DNA of 64,000 bases from Lacticaseibacillus mingshuiensis (GTDB taxonomy: Bacteria > Bacillota > Bacilli > Lactobacillales > Lactobacillaceae). Both the position numbers and the translations under genes were made by a program. Below are positions 62,049-64,000 of the stretch, piece by piece (position 1 is the first letter of the stretch; every line of letters begins with the position of its first letter). Where the stretch lies: the NCBI RefSeq assembly GCF_016861785.1, contig NZ_BOLS01000002.1, forward strand, positions 1-64,000. Direction: 5' to 3'. The notes below the pieces were generated by a model, which made no database searches, was not told where the DNA came from, and saw only the letters and a list, made by a program, of their open reading frames with translations.

Positions 62049-62246
62049 ATTGCACACTCGAGATACACACCATATGAAGTCACAAAGGATGTCATCAAAC
62101 TCACAACGCTGGTCTACTCCGATTGCCCTGGTCTTTACACAAATAAAGCCAACAAAGTATCAATCAGAAACTGACAAGAACAGCTCCTCCACTTTGCATT
62201 TAATTTTCGCACATTGCTCCGGTCGTTCAGAATCATCGCCATAAAT

Positions 62247-62284
62247 CAAAAAAAGCACCCACCCGTTTTGTCAGGTGAGTGCTT
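62247..62284. terminator. terminator of the Bax-inhibitor-1 gene
   Basis: AAAAAAAGCACCCACC pairs with GGTGAGTGCTT; T run on the minus strand. Confidence 0.82.
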
Positions 62285-62297
62285 ACGCAAATGCTTA

Positions 62298-63008
62298 CTA
62301 GTCTCGACTCACACCACCGAAGATGCGGAGGATGACGAGGAAGAGGTTCAGGAAATCGAGGTAAAGCATCAAGGCGCCTTGGGTCACAAGGGCGTTTTCC
62401 GCAATGAGACCGTCGCCAGTGCCGCCTGCTGTCAGGTAGACTTGCTTGAGCTTCTGGGTGTCAAAGGCCGTCATCACGATGAAGATCGCGAGGATGGCGT
62501 AGTTGATCAGCCACTGCAAGCCACTCGATGCGATGAACAGGTTGACGAGGGACATCACGATCACGCCCCACAGCGCGGTGTAGGCGATGCTGCCGGCTTT
62601 GCTGAGGTCCTTGTGACCGAACCGACCAACGAGGGACATGGAGACGAAGATCACCGCAGTCACAACGAAGGCCGCGAAGATGTTGATCGTCGGATAGACC
62701 ATCAGGACCAGGCTGATCTGGAAGGCAAAACTGGCGGAGAAGAGGTAGAACATCAGATTACCAAAGGACGTATTTTGCTGTGCGCGCCGGCCGCTGACCA
62801 TAAATGTCATGATAAACGGCAAGAACAGGAAGATCCATGCCAGGATCTGGTGCTGGCCAATGAAGGTCAGATACTGCTGCTGAAACGGTACTGCCAGCAG
62901 ATAGGACAACAGCCCGGTCAACCCAAGGCCGAGACCCATCTTCGTGTAAACCTTGCTAAAGAACGACGCAACGCCCGCGTCGTCATTCACCACTCGACGT
63001 TCATCCAT
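62298..63008 (-). CDS. Bax inhibitor-1/YccA family membrane protein
   Basis: A 236-residue protein with seven hydrophobic helices and the C-terminal aspartate-bearing helix (MTAFDTQKLKQVY; LYLDFLNLFLVILRIFG), typical of the TMBIM/BsYetJ family of pH-sensitive calcium-leak channels. The ATG at 63008 (MDERRVVND) is preferred to the GTG eight codons earlier because AGAAAGGATC precedes it. It has a good promoter that overlaps the murC stop. Confidence 0.93.
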   Translation of the reverse strand: MDERRVVNDDAGVASFFSKVYTKMGLGLGLTGLLSYLLAVPFQQQYLTFIGQHQILAWIFLFLPFIMTFMVSGRRAQQNTSFGNLMFYLFSASFAFQISLVLMVYPTINIFAAFVVTAVIFVSMSLVGRFGHKDLSKAGSIAYTALWGVIVMSLVNLFIASSGLQWLINYAILAIFIVMTAFDTQKLKQVYLTAGGTGDGLIAENALVTQGALMLYLDFLNLFLVILRIFGGVSRD

Positions 63009-63052
63009 TGAATCAGATCCTTTCTGGGACACGTTTTGTTTGTATAGAAGTT

Positions 63053-63081
63053 ATTATACGAAACGCAGGCTGACTTGTCAG
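63053..63081 (-). promoter_or_regulatory. promoter of the Bax-inhibitor-1 gene
   Basis: CTGACA (63076-63081), 17-base spacer, TATAAT (63053-63058). The -35 box covers the murC stop codon. Confidence 0.75.
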
Positions 63082-64000
63082 TTAGACTTTGGACTGAGAT
63101 CGCTCAAAAGATCGGCGAATGCGTTCTCGTATTTTTGCACATCCCCGGCGCCCATGAAGACGAAGACCGCATTTTTGTAATCCAACAGCGGTGACATGTC
63201 TTCAAGCTCGATCACATGTCCGCCTTCTGGAATCTTGGCCGCAAGATCCGCCGCCGAGACCGCACCCGATTTCTCACGCGCAGAGCTGAAGATCGGCGTC
63301 ACGTAAACGGCGTCGGCTGCATTCAAGGTCTTGGCAAAATCATCCAGGTAGGCAATGGTCCGGGAAAAAGTGTGTGGCTGGAAGATCGCCACGATCTGCT
63401 TGTTCGGGAACTTCTGGCGGGCGGCATCAAGGGTCGCGCGAATCTCGCTCGGATGGTGCGCGTAATCGTCGATGATAACGGCATCTGCCACCGTTTTTTG
63501 CGAGAAACGGCGCTTGACGCCGGCAAAACTGGCCAGCTCGCGTGCAATGAATTCTGGGTCGAGATTTTCCGTTGTGGCCACGGCAACGACGGCCAGCGCG
63601 TTCAAAACGCTGTGCTCACCGAACAACGGCACGTGGAAATGGCCGATGAGTTCGCCATGATGGAACGCGTCAAAGCTCGAACCCGTGGTGGTGCGCACCA
63701 CATTTTTTGCGACATAATCATCGCGGTCATCTAAGCCGTAATAATAGATCGGCACCTTTGCGGACAGCTTGCGGAGCCACTTGTCATCGCCCCAGGCAAA
63801 GATCGCCTTCTGGGTCTGATCGGCTTCGGTCTGAAATGCGGAGTAGACGTCTTCGATGCCGGTATAATAATCCGGATGATCATAATCGATGTTGGTCATG
63901 ATCGTATAATCCGGGTGATACGCGAGGAAATGGCGGCGATATTCATCCGCCTCAAAAACAAAGAACTGGGAATCCGGAACGCCTTTGCCGGTGCCATCGC
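63078..64000 (-). CDS. murC: UDP-N-acetylmuramate-L-alanine ligase, 3' part
   Basis: Adds L-alanine to UDP-MurNAc in peptidoglycan synthesis. Only the C-terminal 306 or so residues are inside the window; the frame runs past 64000 (..[33 protein letters not shown]). The Mur ligase central-domain end and the C-terminal domain ([28 protein letters not shown]) are clear. No start codon or upstream gene is visible. Confidence 0.95.
   Translation of the reverse strand, partial: DGTGKGVPDSQFFVFEADEYRRHFLAYHPDYTIMTNIDYDHPDYYTGIEDVYSAFQTEADQTQKAIFAWGDDKWLRKLSAKVPIYYYGLDDRDDYVAKNVVRTTTGSSFDAFHHGELIGHFHVPLFGEHSVLNALAVVAVATTENLDPEFIARELASFAGVKRRFSQKTVADAVIIDDYAHHPSEIRATLDAARQKFPNKQIVAIFQPHTFSRTIAYLDDFAKTLNAADAVYVTPIFSSAREKSGAVSAADLAAKIPEGGHVIELEDMSPLLDYKNAVFVFMGAGDVQKYENAFADLLSDLSPKSN

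Overview
The window is a gene-dense chromosomal segment of a high-GC, Gram-positive, low-complexity lifestyle bacterium, most likely a Lactobacillaceae member near Lacticaseibacillus. The evidence is the glnR-glnA pair, a DUF3042 microprotein, T-box leaders before pheS and thrS, the yqeG-yqeH-yhbY-nadD-yqeK-rsfS operon, liaFSR, dnaB-dnaI, and strong AGGAGG ribosome sites. The GC content looks well above that of the common L. casei/paracasei strains, so I do not name a species. No rRNA, tRNA, CRISPR array, prophage or intact insertion sequence was found.

Layout. 1-7.2 kb: glnRA, a methionine gamma-lyase-like protein, miaA, DUF3042, then rhomboid-yqgQ-glucokinase-rhodanese. 7.9-12.9 kb: class B PBP and divergent yfhO. 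13-14.6 kb: a two-gene DUF2087 regulator/GIY-YIG operon with a strong palindromic operator, and a HesB-like protein. 15-17.4 kb: liaFSR. 17.5-23.9 kb: pheST-mltG-udk-greA behind a T-box. 24-33 kb: HxlR, HD protein, ysgA-like methyltransferase, acyP, yidC, MarR, a giant YhgE/Pip membrane protein and an OmpR-type two-component pair. 33.4-35.5 kb: gnd and yceD. 35.7-41.3 kb: the yqeG-to-tmcAL operon (ribosome assembly, NAD synthesis, tRNA modification). 42-45.4 kb: a four-gene mhq-like quinone/electrophile detoxification operon. 45.5-48.6 kb: an unknown acidic membrane protein behind a 2-kb gene-free region holding a tandem palindrome array. 48.6-50 kb: infC-rpmI-rplT. 50.1-51.8 kb: small membrane protein and rsgA. 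52-64 kb: thrS, dnaB-dnaI, nrdR, polA-mutM-coaE, a Bax-inhibitor-1 protein and the 3' part of murC.

The genes are mostly housekeeping: cell wall (PBP, MltG, LiaFSR, MurC, YfhO), translation and its control (PheST, ThrS, IF3, L35, L20, RsfS, RsgA, TmcAL, MiaA), replication/repair (DnaB, DnaI, PolA, MutM) and nucleotide metabolism (Udk, NrdR).

The most unusual content is intergenic. Three families of structured palindromic elements (here called A, B and C; 3, 4 and 5-6 units) lie between genes, and their stems differ in sequence but stay paired, which is the signature of selection or transposition acting on structure. B elements have a constant 112-bp core and follow stop codons directly. C elements form tandem units joined by a conserved linker. 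A fourth system, at 47.3-48.5 kb, is a roughly 260-bp tandem repeat carrying seven copies of a 15-bp palindrome (TGTGATGCCATCACA), of which two variants also sit in the promoter region of the adjacent unknown membrane protein. Two unusual start codons (CTG for rsfS inside a CTGA overlap; ATA or ATT for infC) are also supported. All family names, structures and counts come from reading by eye; no search or folding program was run.
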